Shown in pieces: positions 7,568 to 17,332 of a stretch of 64,000 bases of DNA. Location of the stretch: NCBI RefSeq assembly GCF_019444005.1, contig NZ_CP049304.1, forward strand, positions 992,001-1,056,000, read 5' to 3'. The notes under the pieces were generated by a model. It was not told the origin of the DNA. It ran no database searches and worked only from the letters and a program-made list of their open reading frames with translations. A program made the translations under genes and the position numbers. The first letter of the stretch is position 1. The number at the start of each line of letters is the position of its first letter. This DNA comes from Liquorilactobacillus nagelii DSM 13675. GTDB taxonomy: Bacteria > Bacillota > Bacilli > Lactobacillales > Lactobacillaceae.

Positions 7568-8542
7568 ATGAATGATAAGAAAAACACCTCTAAATATTTA
7601 TCCCAACTAATAGCAGTTTCTAAAATGTATTACGAAAAAAATATGACTCAACAGCAAATAAGCGAAACAATTCACATGCATCGTACCGAAATCAGCCGTC
7701 TCTTAAAGGAAGCTCGAAAACTCGGAATTGTAAAATTTACAATCAACGATGGAATGCAAGATATTAGTACTTTGGAACACTTCTTTATTGAAAAATTCAA
7801 TCTAAAGGATGCACTGATCGTCCCCACCAATGTCTATGAACAAAATGTACTTGAAAGTTTGGGAACTATTTCTGCAAAATACTTGGAAAAATTATTTCAT
7901 TCAAATATGACAATTGGACTTTCTTGGGGAAAAACTGTTGCTGGCACCGTTAAAAAAGTTTCTTCCGAGCATCATTTAAAAAATACGACAGTCATTCCAC
8001 TAATTGCTGGTCCGCTGGGAAAATTGCCGAATGACTACCATGCTAATACAATCGTCATCAAACTTTCACAAAAGTTGTCGGCAAATAAATCAACACTAGA
8101 AGCTCCAGCGATTGTCAGCTCTAAAGAAGTTATGCAAGAATTGCTCAATAATCCCAATAACCAATCAGTGGTTCAAAAATGGAATAAACTCGATGTAGCG
8201 ATTGTAGGAATCGGAAGTGACTTAATTACTAATCAATCGCGCTGGAAAGCTTTTTATAAAGATACTAGTTTTGAAAATGAATTCAAAACTAGTGGTGGCG
8301 TTGGCGATATTTTGTCCCAACCTTTTGATTATGACGGAAGAATTGTCGATTTTTCTGCGAATATCATTTCTTTAAAGTTATCAGATTTAATGAACGTTCC
8401 TAACACTATTGCCATCGCTGAAGGAAATCTAAAAATCAAATCAATCATCGGTGCTTTAAGGACAGGAATAATCAATACTTTAATTACAACTGATTTAACT
8501 GCCATTAAGATCAAAGAAGAGTTGGAAAAATCACAAATGTGA
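7568..8542 (+). CDS. sorR: SorC-family transcriptional regulator of sorbose genes
   Basis: A 324-residue regulator of the SorC/DeoR-like sugar-binding family. An N-terminal helix-turn-helix (MTQQQISETIHMHRTEISRL, about residues 25-45) is followed by the sugar-phosphate-binding domain, with NMTIGLSWGKTV and DVAIVGIGS typical of the family. It is divergent from sorFABCD and upstream of sorE, the arrangement of sorR in L. casei. It probably senses a sorbose phosphate and activates the operon. AAGGAG lies before the ATG. Confidence 0.9.
   Translation: MNDKKNTSKYLSQLIAVSKMYYEKNMTQQQISETIHMHRTEISRLLKEARKLGIVKFTINDGMQDISTLEHFFIEKFNLKDALIVPTNVYEQNVLESLGTISAKYLEKLFHSNMTIGLSWGKTVAGTVKKVSSEHHLKNTTVIPLIAGPLGKLPNDYHANTIVIKLSQKLSANKSTLEAPAIVSSKEVMQELLNNPNNQSVVQKWNKLDVAIVGIGSDLITNQSRWKAFYKDTSFENEFKTSGGVGDILSQPFDYDGRIVDFSANIISLKLSDLMNVPNTIAIAEGNLKIKSIIGALRTGIINTLITTDLTAIKIKEELEKSQM
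8531..8542. promoter_or_regulatory. Second SorR operator-like palindrome, overlapping the sorR stop codon
   Basis: TCACAAATGTGA is a TCACA-N2-TGTGA dyad like the one at the sorR promoter. Its last three bases are the sorR stop codon, and it lies about 110 bases before the sorE start, so it may control sorE separately. Confidence 0.45.
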
Positions 8543-8611
8543 TAAATCATGATTTTGTCCTTGTTTTTGTAGCGATAAACAAATTCTCATGTTAGTATCA
8601 TTTGTGAGATG

Positions 8612-8626
8612 TGCTAAACGCTTACA
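8612..8626. promoter_or_regulatory. cre-like site upstream of sorE
   Basis: TGCTAAACGCTTACA shares CTAA-ACGCTTACA with the cre at 7453 but has one extra base in the left half, so its match to the consensus is weaker. It lies 23 bases before the sorE start codon. Confidence 0.4.
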
Positions 8627-8648
8627 AAAAAACTTGGAGGTGCATAAA

Positions 8649-9884
8649 TTGGTTAAAACAACAGCTTTGCGACTTTATGGAAAAAAGGATCTAAAAATTG
8701 ATCGATTTGAATTACCAGAAATTTCAGATGACGAGATTTTAGCTACAGTGGTATCAGATACAATGTGTATGTCTTCTTGGAAGCTTGCTCAAGAAGCTGA
8801 AGATCATAAAAAAACTCCTGATGAATTGTCCGATAATCCAATTATGATTGGTCACGAATTCGCTGGAAAAATTATTCAAGTTGGAAAAAATTGGCAAGAT
8901 AAATTCACTGCTGGAGATGATTATGTCATTCAGCCTAATCTTGCTCGTGATGATACTCCATTTGTTCCAGGATACTCTTATCCAAATATTGGTGGAGATG
9001 CTACTTACGTAATTATCCCTAAAGAAGTTATGGAATTAAACTGTTTAGTAGCTTTTCATGGTGCCGCTTATTATGAAGGATCCTTATGTGAACCACTAAG
9101 TTGTGTCATAGCCGCATTTGATGCCCAATTTCATCTAATCCCTCACACCTACGATCATAAAATGGGTATTAAAGAGGGGGGCAATTTACTCATGCTAGGT
9201 GGAACTGGCCCGATGGGATTGCTAGCGATTGATTATGCAATTCACGCTGATACAAAACCCAAAACCTTAGTCGTAACCGATCTTAATCAAGAAAAGTTAG
9301 ATTACGCTAAAAGACTTTATCCTTCTGATGAAGTAAAAATGGTCTTTTTAAATGTTAATAATCTATCAATCTCCGAACAAAAAGAATTGTTGCTCAAAGC
9401 CGTAGACAATACTGGTTACGATGATATTTTCTCAATGATTAGTGTAGCTCCACTTGTTGAACTGGCTGGACAAATTCTAAATCCAGATGGCTGCTTGAAT
9501 CAATTTGCTGGTCCGGTGAAAAAAGACTTTGCGGCTAGCCTAAATTTTTATGATGTTCATTATAATTTCACTCATGTTACTGGGACTTCTGGCGGTAATG
9601 CTCAAAATGAAGCTCAGGCAGCTGAGATGATTGCAAGAGGCACCATGAATGTTGCAAAAGTTATTACCCACGTTCTTGGCCTAAATGCTGCGGCTGAAAC
9701 TACTTTAAGCCAACCAGAAATTGGTGGTGGAAAAAAATTAACTTATCCAGGGAAAAAATTTGATAGAATTGAATTGGCCAAAGTAGCTCCAGATTCAGAA
9801 CTCGGGAAAATTCTAGCTAAGCATAATGGGTTATGGTCTCCAGAAGCTGAAAAGTGGATTTTAGAAACCATGCCTGATATCTAA
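8649..9884 (+). CDS. sorE: L-sorbose-1-phosphate reductase (medium-chain alcohol dehydrogenase)
   Basis: A 411-residue medium-chain dehydrogenase that should reduce L-sorbose-1-phosphate to sorbitol-6-phosphate. The N-terminal catalytic domain has MIGHEFAGKI and CEPLSC, and the Rossmann domain has LMLGGTGPMGLLAIDYA near residue 180. Length matches SorE. I chose TTG at 8649 because TTGGAGGTG ends 6 bases before it. An in-frame ATG at 8589 would place the operator-like and cre-like sites inside the gene and has no ribosome binding site. Confidence 0.88.
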   Translation: MVKTTALRLYGKKDLKIDRFELPEISDDEILATVVSDTMCMSSWKLAQEAEDHKKTPDELSDNPIMIGHEFAGKIIQVGKNWQDKFTAGDDYVIQPNLARDDTPFVPGYSYPNIGGDATYVIIPKEVMELNCLVAFHGAAYYEGSLCEPLSCVIAAFDAQFHLIPHTYDHKMGIKEGGNLLMLGGTGPMGLLAIDYAIHADTKPKTLVVTDLNQEKLDYAKRLYPSDEVKMVFLNVNNLSISEQKELLLKAVDNTGYDDIFSMISVAPLVELAGQILNPDGCLNQFAGPVKKDFAASLNFYDVHYNFTHVTGTSGGNAQNEAQAAEMIARGTMNVAKVITHVLGLNAAAETTLSQPEIGGGKKLTYPGKKFDRIELAKVAPDSELGKILAKHNGLWSPEAEKWILETMPDI

Positions 9885-9940
9885 TGAATAACTGAAACAT
9901 AGTCCATACTAATTCAAACTACTAATAATCGACTTTCATA

Positions 9941-9988
9941 AAAATGACCAGTTAATCTTGAAATACTTTAAGATCAACTGGTCATTTT
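9941..9988 (+). terminator. Terminator of sorR-sorE
   Basis: A near-perfect hairpin: AAAATGACCAGTT with AACTGGTCATTTT, with ATCTT/AAGAT inside. A T-rich tract follows. Confidence 0.85.
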
Positions 9989-10348
9989 ACTTTATTTTTT
10001 GAATTATCACTGAGTTTAGTTAACATTTTGCTAATCCATACCACACAAAAATTATTGCTTTAATTAATATTACCAAACGACATAAAGAAACGACCTATCC
10101 TCATAGATTACCTACTTTTAACCATTCCATAAATTAGATTAACTCAAATATCAATCTGACCAAAGTTAGCCAAAAAGTATAACCTTAGTGACTCACTTTC
10201 AGCAATGCTTTTTTTAAATAGTAACATTCTTTTTGTACTATAAATTAAAATTTTAGTTTTTAAAAAAACAGCCCCTACAACAAAAAGGCCTGCAATAAGA
10301 GAACCTTCAGACTTCCACCAGCGCACCTAAAATGTCAGCTTAACTGAA
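9989..10348. other. Intergenic region between sorE and the sucrose operon
   Basis: About 360 AT-rich bases between converging genes. A 60-codon minus-strand reading frame at 10144-10326 has no ribosome binding site and no recognisable family. I see nothing else here. Confidence 0.5.
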
Positions 10349-11821
10349 TCATTTAACAATTTCGTGCCATTCTCCGGTAACTGTGACATTCCCCTCGATC
10401 TTAAAATTACAATTTTGAGCAGTCTCGGTTGTAAAGAGCCGACCACTTAAAACAGATCGACCTTGATTTACAAAAACTTCAAACGAGGTGTGATCAAGCC
10501 AGACTTCCAACTCTAAGACTTTGCCGTCTGAGCTGTATTGCAATTTTCGATGCGTATCACGCTCCGTTTTTGCTCCCTCAACTAGAGGGAAAACCGCTTG
10601 CCGATCAACTTCCAAGGCATGCTTTCTTAAATCAACTTTAATCACCAGGCCGGGATTGTTTGCTTGTGCTCTGACGTTCCACTGAATGTGACCAGTGCCC
10701 TTGAATGTGACTTGAAAATGACTAGCTGTTGTCGCTTTAAAGCTAGGTGAATGTTCGATATCAATGACGTGTGCTGTTCCAAACAAGCTAGTTAATTCTC
10801 GAACTAGTTTTTGGTAAAGCTCCCCATCTTTTATTGACAATTCGCGTGGCAAACTTAAACAGCCACCCCAACCAAGCTTATCAGTTGGCAGCGGAGTTTT
10901 ACTTGGTCCCATCCAACTAATGATAATTGTCCGACCGGCCGCCTGAACAATTTGAGAAGCATAACATTCAAAACCTTGATCAACCAAAGCGAGCTTAGGT
11001 TGCTTTAGTTTCCATTCAGAACCATCACCAGACCACTTTGGTCCAATTACAAATGCATTAGGGAAAAGTGTATGATATTCTAAATCTTTTTGGGTTGCTC
11101 CTTGTGGACAAAAGATCAAAACTTGTGAACCATCAAGTTCAAAAAAGTTAGGACACTCCCACATATAGCCAATATCATGGTCAAATGGTTGCAAAACTTC
11201 TTTAACTTGCCATGCTTTTAAGTCAGCCGAAGCTTCATAGATTATCGCCCGACCAGCTTTATCTTTGGTTTGCGTTCCAATAATTGCATAGGTTTTTCCA
11301 GCGTGTTGCCAGACTTTAGGGTCCCGAAAATTCATTGTATAACCAGCAGGTGGCTGCATAATTGCTGGGATTGCAGCCTTTTTAATTACTTTTCCATCCA
11401 TAGTAGCCCGTATCTGATATGCTTCACGTTCATTTTCTTGGTTGCGGACATTGCCGGTATAAAAAAATTCTAGTTGCCCCTGATTTACCCAAGCACTGCC
11501 AGAATACGCCCCATGACTGTCAAACTTTGTATCCGGATCGATTGTCATTGGCAAGCTTTTCCAGTGAACCAGATCTTTGGACGTTAATCCACGCCAATAA
11601 ACCATTTTATTTTTGGTCCTTCTAGGAATCCATTGGTGAAACAAATACCATTCTCCCTGAAAAAAGCTAAAGCCATTTGGATCGCCTAAAAAACCAATTG
11701 GTGCTTCAATATGAAATACTTGCCGTAAACTACGCTGGGTTGCTATTTGCTTTATTTTTTCATCCCACAGCTCTTTTTCAGTCACAGTTAGGTCGCGCAA
11801 TAAATGATTGTCTAGCGTCAT
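10349..11821 (-). CDS. Sucrose-6-phosphate hydrolase / beta-fructosidase (GH32)
   Basis: A 490-residue glycoside hydrolase family 32 enzyme that cleaves the fructosyl bond of sucrose-6-phosphate or related fructosides. The catalytic nucleophile Asp47 is in FLGDPNGFSF; the transition-state motif FRDPKVW and acid/base motif MWECPNFF are both present, followed by the C-terminal beta-sandwich. The usual N before DPNG is replaced by G, a mild deviation. Without a signal peptide it is cytoplasmic. It overlaps the upstream hydrolase by four bases (ATGA). Its partner permease and repressor are broken, so its substrate supply is doubtful. Confidence 0.9.
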   Translation of the reverse strand: MTLDNHLLRDLTVTEKELWDEKIKQIATQRSLRQVFHIEAPIGFLGDPNGFSFFQGEWYLFHQWIPRRTKNKMVYWRGLTSKDLVHWKSLPMTIDPDTKFDSHGAYSGSAWVNQGQLEFFYTGNVRNQENEREAYQIRATMDGKVIKKAAIPAIMQPPAGYTMNFRDPKVWQHAGKTYAIIGTQTKDKAGRAIIYEASADLKAWQVKEVLQPFDHDIGYMWECPNFFELDGSQVLIFCPQGATQKDLEYHTLFPNAFVIGPKWSGDGSEWKLKQPKLALVDQGFECYASQIVQAAGRTIIISWMGPSKTPLPTDKLGWGGCLSLPRELSIKDGELYQKLVRELTSLFGTAHVIDIEHSPSFKATTASHFQVTFKGTGHIQWNVRAQANNPGLVIKVDLRKHALEVDRQAVFPLVEGAKTERDTHRKLQYSSDGKVLELEVWLDHTSFEVFVNQGRSVLSGRLFTTETAQNCNFKIEGNVTVTGEWHEIVK

Positions 11822-12738
11822 CGATCAAGCCCTCCTGTGATTGAATCATGTCGTCTCAACCAAAGATCGGCCAATTCTACCCATTTAGAACAAGCAGCAT
11901 CTTCATCGGCACTGGTTTTAGCCGCAATGTCATTTGCTAGACCCATACCATGTTTGCCTGAACCAAAGAAATGGCTTTCGCACTCAACACCTAACTTCGT
12001 TAATTTCGTTACCCATGCCAATGAATCTTCAACTGAGGTAACCTCATCTTGCAAAGACTGCCACAAAAAAGTTGGCGGAACATTTGCATTTACTTGCTGA
12101 ACTAAATTCAACTCAGCTTTTTGCGCTTGAGTTGGTTGTTGGCAGCCATAAATTGCAGAATTTAAATAAGGCAGCTGCTCCATAATGCTGGCATTTTTTT
12201 GCCCGTGGCGAATCACATCTCCTAATTCACCAGTCAACATCGGATAAGCTAATAACAAGCCTTGCAATTTTATACAGTCACTGACATCAATTCCAATCCT
12301 CGCCAGATATTGATGATTATTCCAATGAACGGCATACGATGCCGCGAGATGTCCACCCGCAGAAAATCCGAGTAAAAATAAGCGTGTAAGATCAATCTTA
12401 TATTCCGCAGACAATTCCTTTAGCACTTTTAAGGCTTGAACTAGTTCCCTTAATTGGCGTGGATAATGTGATTTTGCATCAGTTTTTGGTTTGGCACTTT
12501 TTAAATCAACTCGTTCTAAAAAATACGTGCTATAGTTCAACAAAACGACATTATAGCCGCGAGCCAAGAAAGTTAACGCAATCGGTTCGCTCTCTTTTTT
12601 TGCTCTAAACAAGTAAGAACCCCCGGGACAAACAATCAAAGTTGGATGATCTTTAAATACCTGATAAGAAATTTTTCGATCTAACATGTATAAAGTTAAA
12701 GATGCCCGGTCATTCAAACGTCGAGTAACTTCTAGCAT
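11818..12738 (-). CDS. Alpha/beta hydrolase (BD-FAE/acetylesterase-like)
   Basis: A 306-residue cytoplasmic alpha/beta hydrolase. The oxyanion-region sequence CPGGSY is near residue 37, the nucleophile elbow GFSAGGH is about residue 143, and Asp and His candidates lie in WQSLQDEV and GKHGMGLA. These resemble esterases that remove acetyl or other acyl groups from carbohydrates. It sits between the PTS permease and the GH32 enzyme, so it may deacylate imported oligosaccharides; that role is inference. AAGGAGAGG precedes the ATG. Confidence 0.75.
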   Translation of the reverse strand: MLEVTRRLNDRASLTLYMLDRKISYQVFKDHPTLIVCPGGSYLFRAKKESEPIALTFLARGYNVVLLNYSTYFLERVDLKSAKPKTDAKSHYPRQLRELVQALKVLKELSAEYKIDLTRLFLLGFSAGGHLAASYAVHWNNHQYLARIGIDVSDCIKLQGLLLAYPMLTGELGDVIRHGQKNASIMEQLPYLNSAIYGCQQPTQAQKAELNLVQQVNANVPPTFLWQSLQDEVTSVEDSLAWVTKLTKLGVECESHFFGSGKHGMGLANDIAAKTSADEDAACSKWVELADLWLRRHDSITGGLDR

Positions 12739-12764
12739 AATTTTTCTTCCTCTCCTTATTGCCG

Positions 12765-14173
12765 TTACTTATTGTTAATCTCCAGTAACTTGTTTCCGGC
12801 AGTCACCTGCTCATTTGAAACTGCATACTTCTTTAGATGTTGTTGCTCATTTTGATTCGTAACAATGATTAAAACTACTGGATCGTAACCTTTTGCTTTA
12901 ATCTGCTCAACATCAAAACTAATCAAATCCTGCCCTGCTGTAACTTTTTGATTATCCTTCACATGTGATGTGAAGCCTTCACCATTTAAATTAACGGTAT
13001 CAAGCCCAATATGAATTAGAACTTCAACCCCACCATCTGACAGCAAGCCAATTGCATGGAGAGTTGGAAATACCTTGACAACTTTTCCAGAAAAAGGAGC
13101 TTTGACAACATTTGAGCTTGGGTCAACTGCCACAGTAGCTCCCATCGCTTCCGAACTGAATACCGAATCATTAATGTCTTTAACTGGAACAACTGCACCT
13201 GCAACAGGACTGGTAATAACTGTATCAACATTTGTCGTCTTAAAGTCTTCCTCGGATGAACCTTTTTGTTCCGCTTTTCCTGATGCTAACTCGGGTTCTT
13301 CCCCAAATCCAAAAATCCAATGCAAGGCAGCTGTTCCGAAAAAGGCGACTGCAGCTGACAAAGCATATCCCCAAATTGGGTTAAAAGTTGGGATTGTAAA
13401 AATTCCGCCGGCTAATTGGGTCGCTTTAACTTGTAACACGCCAGCTATAACACCAGAAATAGCACTCATCGCAATTGCATAGGCAAATGAACGCTTATAT
13501 CTAAAGAAAATACCATAAATGATCGGTTCGGTTACGCCAGAAAGAAGTCCCGGAATTAAACCAGAAGCCGCAATTTCTTTTAATTGAGCATTTTTAGTTT
13601 TGAATAAAACACCTAAACCAGCTCCAGATGCCGCCCAGACACTGCCCAGCGCAATGGCTAAGATTGGATCACTGCCATTGGTAGCGATATTAGACAAAAT
13701 GATTGGAATAATTGCCCAGTGCAAGCCGAAGACCACGATTGGAATCCAAAAGCCGCCGATCAGTAACCCAGCCAACCATTGTCATAATTGATAAAAAGGC
13801 TTTAATCAGGCCAGAACCACAAAAAACTGGAATCCACGGGGTAAAACTGCCGGATAAGATGTCAAATACTTTGGCGACTATTCCGGTATTTTGATCGGGC
13901 TTCTCTTCATTAGTTGCACTATCAGAATCAAAATCAAATTTGCCAGCTTTCATAACATCATCATAAACATCACCAACATTAGGTCCAATCACCTAACTGG
14001 CCCGAAGCATTGACCACCTGCAAAACGTTTAAACTTTTCAATGCATCCAGATCGGCTTTAGCAGGATCCTGTAAACGAAAACGTAATCTGGTAGCGCAGT
14101 GAGTTAAGTAGTTAACGTTCTCACGACCACCAACATTTTGAATAATATCTTGTGCTAACTTTTCATTTTTCAT
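12765..14173 (-). pseudogene. PTS sucrose/beta-glucoside-family EIIBCA, frameshifted and internally deleted
   Basis: Remains of a glucose-superfamily EIIBCA permease. EIIB starts MKNEKLAQDIIQNVGG and keeps its Cys (LTHCATRLRF). An extra base at 13992-13993 breaks the frame after VVNASGQL. EIIC resumes in another frame (VIGPNVGDVYDD), reaches SIMTMVGW, and then jumps at about 13768-13778 to AGLLIGGFWIPIVVFG in the third frame, so roughly 200 residues of EIIC are gone. EIIA is intact, with VLIHIGLDTVNLNGEGF. Total length is about 470 residues against the usual 620-650. It cannot make a working transporter. Confidence 0.88.
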
Positions 14174-14197
14174 AGCATAAGCTTCCATCTTTTATAA

Positions 14198-14209
14198 GGA
14201 ACCGGTTCC
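14198..14209. promoter_or_regulatory. LacI-type operator before the broken PTS gene
   Basis: GGAACCGGTTCC is a perfect 12-base palindrome with the central CG typical of LacI-family operators; flanking TATA repeats extend the symmetry. It lies between the LacI-like gene and the PTS start. Confidence 0.65.
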
Positions 14210-14220
14210 CTATAAATGGA

Positions 14221-15214
14221 TTAATCTATTTGACTTGCTTTGTCAACGCTTTCTCCAGTAACAATTGAATATGGCATGACAATTCTTTTTTCAGTTTGCT
14301 TGTGCTGCAAAATATTGATCATCATATCGCCCGCTCGATAACCAGTTTCAAAAAAATGAAGATCAACAGTCATCAGTCGTGGATGTAATAATTGACCAAT
14401 TGGATAACCGCCAAATCCGGTAAGCGCAACATCTTGGGGTACCTTGAGTCCCTGTTCTTGAGCTGCGGTAAGAACTCCAAAAGCAATATTATCAGTCGCA
14501 CAAACTACCAGGTCAGGCCAGCCGGAAGCAAATGAATTTAAAGCAATTTCTTTAGCCGCTTCAGCATTAAAACTAGTTTCGTAATAAGTCACCTTACATT
14601 CTGAAACTGCCTTTAACGCTTTTTTTAAGCCAAGCTTGCGGTCTCGACCAACTGCATGATCAGTTTCGGAAACTCCAAAATATGCTATTTGCTGATACTT
14701 GGTTTTTAGAACTCTTTTAGCCAGTTCAAAGGCGGCCGCTTGATTGTCATTAAGCAAGTTATAAGTCATTTCACATTCTTGACCAACAACTAATACTGGA
14801 ACTTCGATTTGCTTAATTACTCGTAAATGCTCCGGTGTTATTTGAGTCGCCAATAAAACAATGCCGTCAACTTTTTGGTGAGCCAAGTTAATCATACTTT
14901 GAATTTCACGCTCTTGGCTCCCATTGGTATTGGCAATTAATAATTGGTATTTTGCTTCTTGTAGTTTTTGATCCAATCCACGCAATACTTGGGATTAACG
15001 AACTTGAATCCAAACGAGCAATCACTGTTCCGATAATAAAAGTTTGCTTGGCTTTTAAACTGCGTGCGAAAGCATTTGGCGTGTAATGCTGCTCATGGAT
15101 AATTCGATCAATTTTAGCTCTCGTCTTATCGCTGACATATCCCCCATTTAAATAGCGTGATACCGTACTTTTTGCAACATTAGCAAGTTTCGCAATATCT
15201 TCAATTGTTGCCAT
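14221..15214 (-). pseudogene. LacI-family repressor of the sucrose operon, frameshifted
   Basis: A LacI/GalR-family regulator in two frames. The first reads MATIEDIAKLANVAKSTVSR (helix-turn-helix and hinge) through SSSLIP, then goes out of frame at the CCC run 14991-14993 (minus strand). The second starts VLRGLDQKLQEAKYQ and completes the sugar-binding domain (ITPEHLRVI, VALTGFGGYPIG). Dropping one C restores LIQVLRGLDQKL, so a single-base insertion explains it. The operator at 14198 fits it as regulator of the adjacent permease. Confidence 0.82.
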
Positions 15215-15272
15215 TAAATAATTCTCCCTGAATTTAAGTAATTACATTTTTTCAGATGCAATCTGGTAAATA

Positions 15273-15302
15273 AAAACTAGCTACTTTTACATAGCTAGTT
15301 TT
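15273..15302 (-). terminator. Terminator of the EPS operon
   Basis: AAAACTAGCTA (15273-15283) pairs with TAGCTAGTTTT (15292-15302), with T residues following on the minus strand. It is 120 bases beyond rmlD. Confidence 0.75.
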
Positions 15303-15423
15303 AATTTAACGAAATATCTAAATAAATTCAATCAGTGGTAATGACACTGATTCCAATCACTTTCAGCTGATTCACTGAACCTAAAACCCACAGTCTACGC
15401 TAGAGATTATTAGCTCAACCTAA

Positions 15424-16266
15424 TTACTTATCTTCAATCTGCCCCATAAATTCATGCAGCGCATCTTCCCACTTAGGAAACTTGAAACCAGTCTCCTTGG
15501 CCAAATGCATCACTGAGTAATGCGGGCGAAAAGCCGCCGTCGGATATTCGTCTGATGACACCGGCAAGACCTTGACCGGCTGATCTTTTAAGATCTCTTG
15601 GGCAAATTCATACCATGAGCATTGACCATCATTACTGCATTGGTAAACCCCATAAGCGATTTGATGCTCTACCAAATAGGTTAAAAATTCTGCCAGTGTC
15701 CGCGTCCAAGTTGGGCGGCCAACCTGATCAGCCACTACGGTTAATTGATCATGTGTTTTTGCCAGATTAAGCATTGTGTAGACAAAGTTATGCCCCCACT
15801 GTCCATAAACCCAAGCTGTCCGGACAATGTAGTATTTAGTACAATACTTTTGAACTGCTTGTTCGCCTAATAGCTTAGTCCGGCCGTATTCATTCCGGGG
15901 ACCTTTAGGATCATCTGGTAAATACTCTCCACTAGTGCGGGTGCCATCAAAAACATAATCGGTGCTGACATAAATCAATAATGCATCATACTTGGCACAA
16001 GCTTGCGCGATAATCTTTGTACCAACTGCATTAACCAATTCATCAACTTTTTGGCCTTCGCCCTCTGCTTTATCAACTGCGGTATAAGCCGCACAATGAT
16101 AAACAACTTCTGGTCGATGAGCTGCAAAATAACTCTCTACTTGTTCAGCATTAGTAATATCCAATTCCTTAACATCTGCGGCTTGATAAGCTACCTGACG
16201 TTCATCAAACAAATGCTGTAATTCTTGTCCCAACTGACCATTGCCGCCGGTAATTAAAATTTTCAC
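15424..16266 (-). CDS. rmlD: dTDP-4-dehydrorhamnose reductase
   Basis: A 280-residue SDR-fold reductase, the last step in dTDP-L-rhamnose synthesis. GGNGQLGQEL is the nucleotide-binding motif, CAAYTAVDKAE is a family signature, and STDYVFDG and the YGRTK catalytic pair follow. I chose GTG at 16266 (VKILITGG), because ATGGAGG five codons upstream is the ribosome binding site, not a start. It ends the EPS operon. Confidence 0.95.
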   Translation of the reverse strand: MKILITGGNGQLGQELQHLFDERQVAYQAADVKELDITNAEQVESYFAAHRPEVVYHCAAYTAVDKAEGEGQKVDELVNAVGTKIIAQACAKYDALLIYVSTDYVFDGTRTSGEYLPDDPKGPRNEYGRTKLLGEQAVQKYCTKYYIVRTAWVYGQWGHNFVYTMLNLAKTHDQLTVVADQVGRPTWTRTLAEFLTYLVEHQIAYGVYQCSNDGQCSWYEFAQEILKDQPVKVLPVSSDEYPTAAFRPHYSVMHLAKETGFKFPKWEDALHEFMGQIEDK

Positions 16267-16348
16267 GTTATTTTCCTCCATTTTGCTTTACTAATAAAAA
16301 GCAACCGGTCTGCTGATCAACAACAGCTCCGCTTGCCCCAAAATATCT

Positions 16349-17332
16349 TTATTTCAAAGCGGCACGTTCTTTTAATGGACGCCACCAAGCTTCATTATTC
16401 CGATACCAATCAACCGTTTCTTTGATGCCGCGTTCAAAAGTATATTCTGGTTTCCAACCCAATTCAGTTTCAATCTTGGTTGGATCAATTGCGTAACGGC
16501 GATCATGACCTAAACGATCTTTAACATATTCAATTTCATTTTCACTCAAACCTAATTGGTCAATAATCAAGTGAACAATTTCGTTATTCGTATGTTCATT
16601 ATGGCCGCCAACATTGTATACTTCACCCGGCTGACCCTGATGCAAGACTAAGTCAATTGCTTTGCAATGATCAGAAACATGCAGCCAGTCGCGAATATTC
16701 TTGCCATCACCGTAAATTGGTAACTTCTTGCCATCCATGCCATTTGAAGTCATCAACGGAATCAACTTCTCAGGAAATTGATAAGGTCCATAGTTATTGG
16801 AACAGCGAGTAATATTAACATTCATACCATAAGTCTCAAAGTAAGCCCGCACTAATAAATCAGCTGAAGCTTTGCTGGCTGAATACGGTGAATTTGGTGC
16901 CAAGGAAGTGGTTTCTTTGAAGTAGCCCTCCTGACCCAAAGTACCATAAACTTCATCGGTTGAAACTTGCAAGTATTTGCCAACCCTTAGTTTTTTGGCA
17001 GTATCCAACAAGGCTAAAGTACCTTGAACATTAGTTTCAACAAAGACCTCTGGATGCAAAATTGAACGGTCAACATGGCTTTCAGCCGCAAAGTTGATAA
17101 TCGCATCAATCTGATACTGCTTAATCAAATAAGCTACTAATTCCCGATTGACAATGTTGCCTTGAACAAAAGTATGGCGCGGATTATCTTTTAAATCATC
17201 TAAGTTATGAATATTGCCGGCATAAGTCAATAAGTCCAAATCAACAATCTGCAAATCAGCGTATTTATCCAGCATGTAATGGACAAAGTTGCTACCGATA
17301 AAACCAGCACCACCAGTGACTAATAAATTCAT
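16349..17332 (-). CDS. rmlB: dTDP-glucose 4,6-dehydratase
   Basis: A 327-residue extended SDR, second step of dTDP-L-rhamnose synthesis. It shows GGAGFIGSNF, AAESHVDRSI, STDEVYG and the catalytic YSASKA, then NNYGPYQFPEKLIP. It overlaps rmlC by one base (TAATG), so translation is coupled. Confidence 0.97.
   Translation of the reverse strand: MNLLVTGGAGFIGSNFVHYMLDKYADLQIVDLDLLTYAGNIHNLDDLKDNPRHTFVQGNIVNRELVAYLIKQYQIDAIINFAAESHVDRSILHPEVFVETNVQGTLALLDTAKKLRVGKYLQVSTDEVYGTLGQEGYFKETTSLAPNSPYSASKASADLLVRAYFETYGMNVNITRCSNNYGPYQFPEKLIPLMTSNGMDGKKLPIYGDGKNIRDWLHVSDHCKAIDLVLHQGQPGEVYNVGGHNEHTNNEIVHLIIDQLGLSENEIEYVKDRLGHDRRYAIDPTKIETELGWKPEYTFERGIKETVDWYRNNEAWWRPLKERAALK

Noticed and set aside
8589..8648. 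Longer sorE starting at an upstream ATG
   Set aside because: No ribosome binding site; the segment contains operator- and cre-like sites and the GGAGGTG that serves the TTG at 8649.
10144..10326. 60-codon minus-strand reading frame in the sorE-GH32 gap
   Set aside because: No ribosome binding site, no recognisable domain and no operon context; likely chance in AT-rich DNA.
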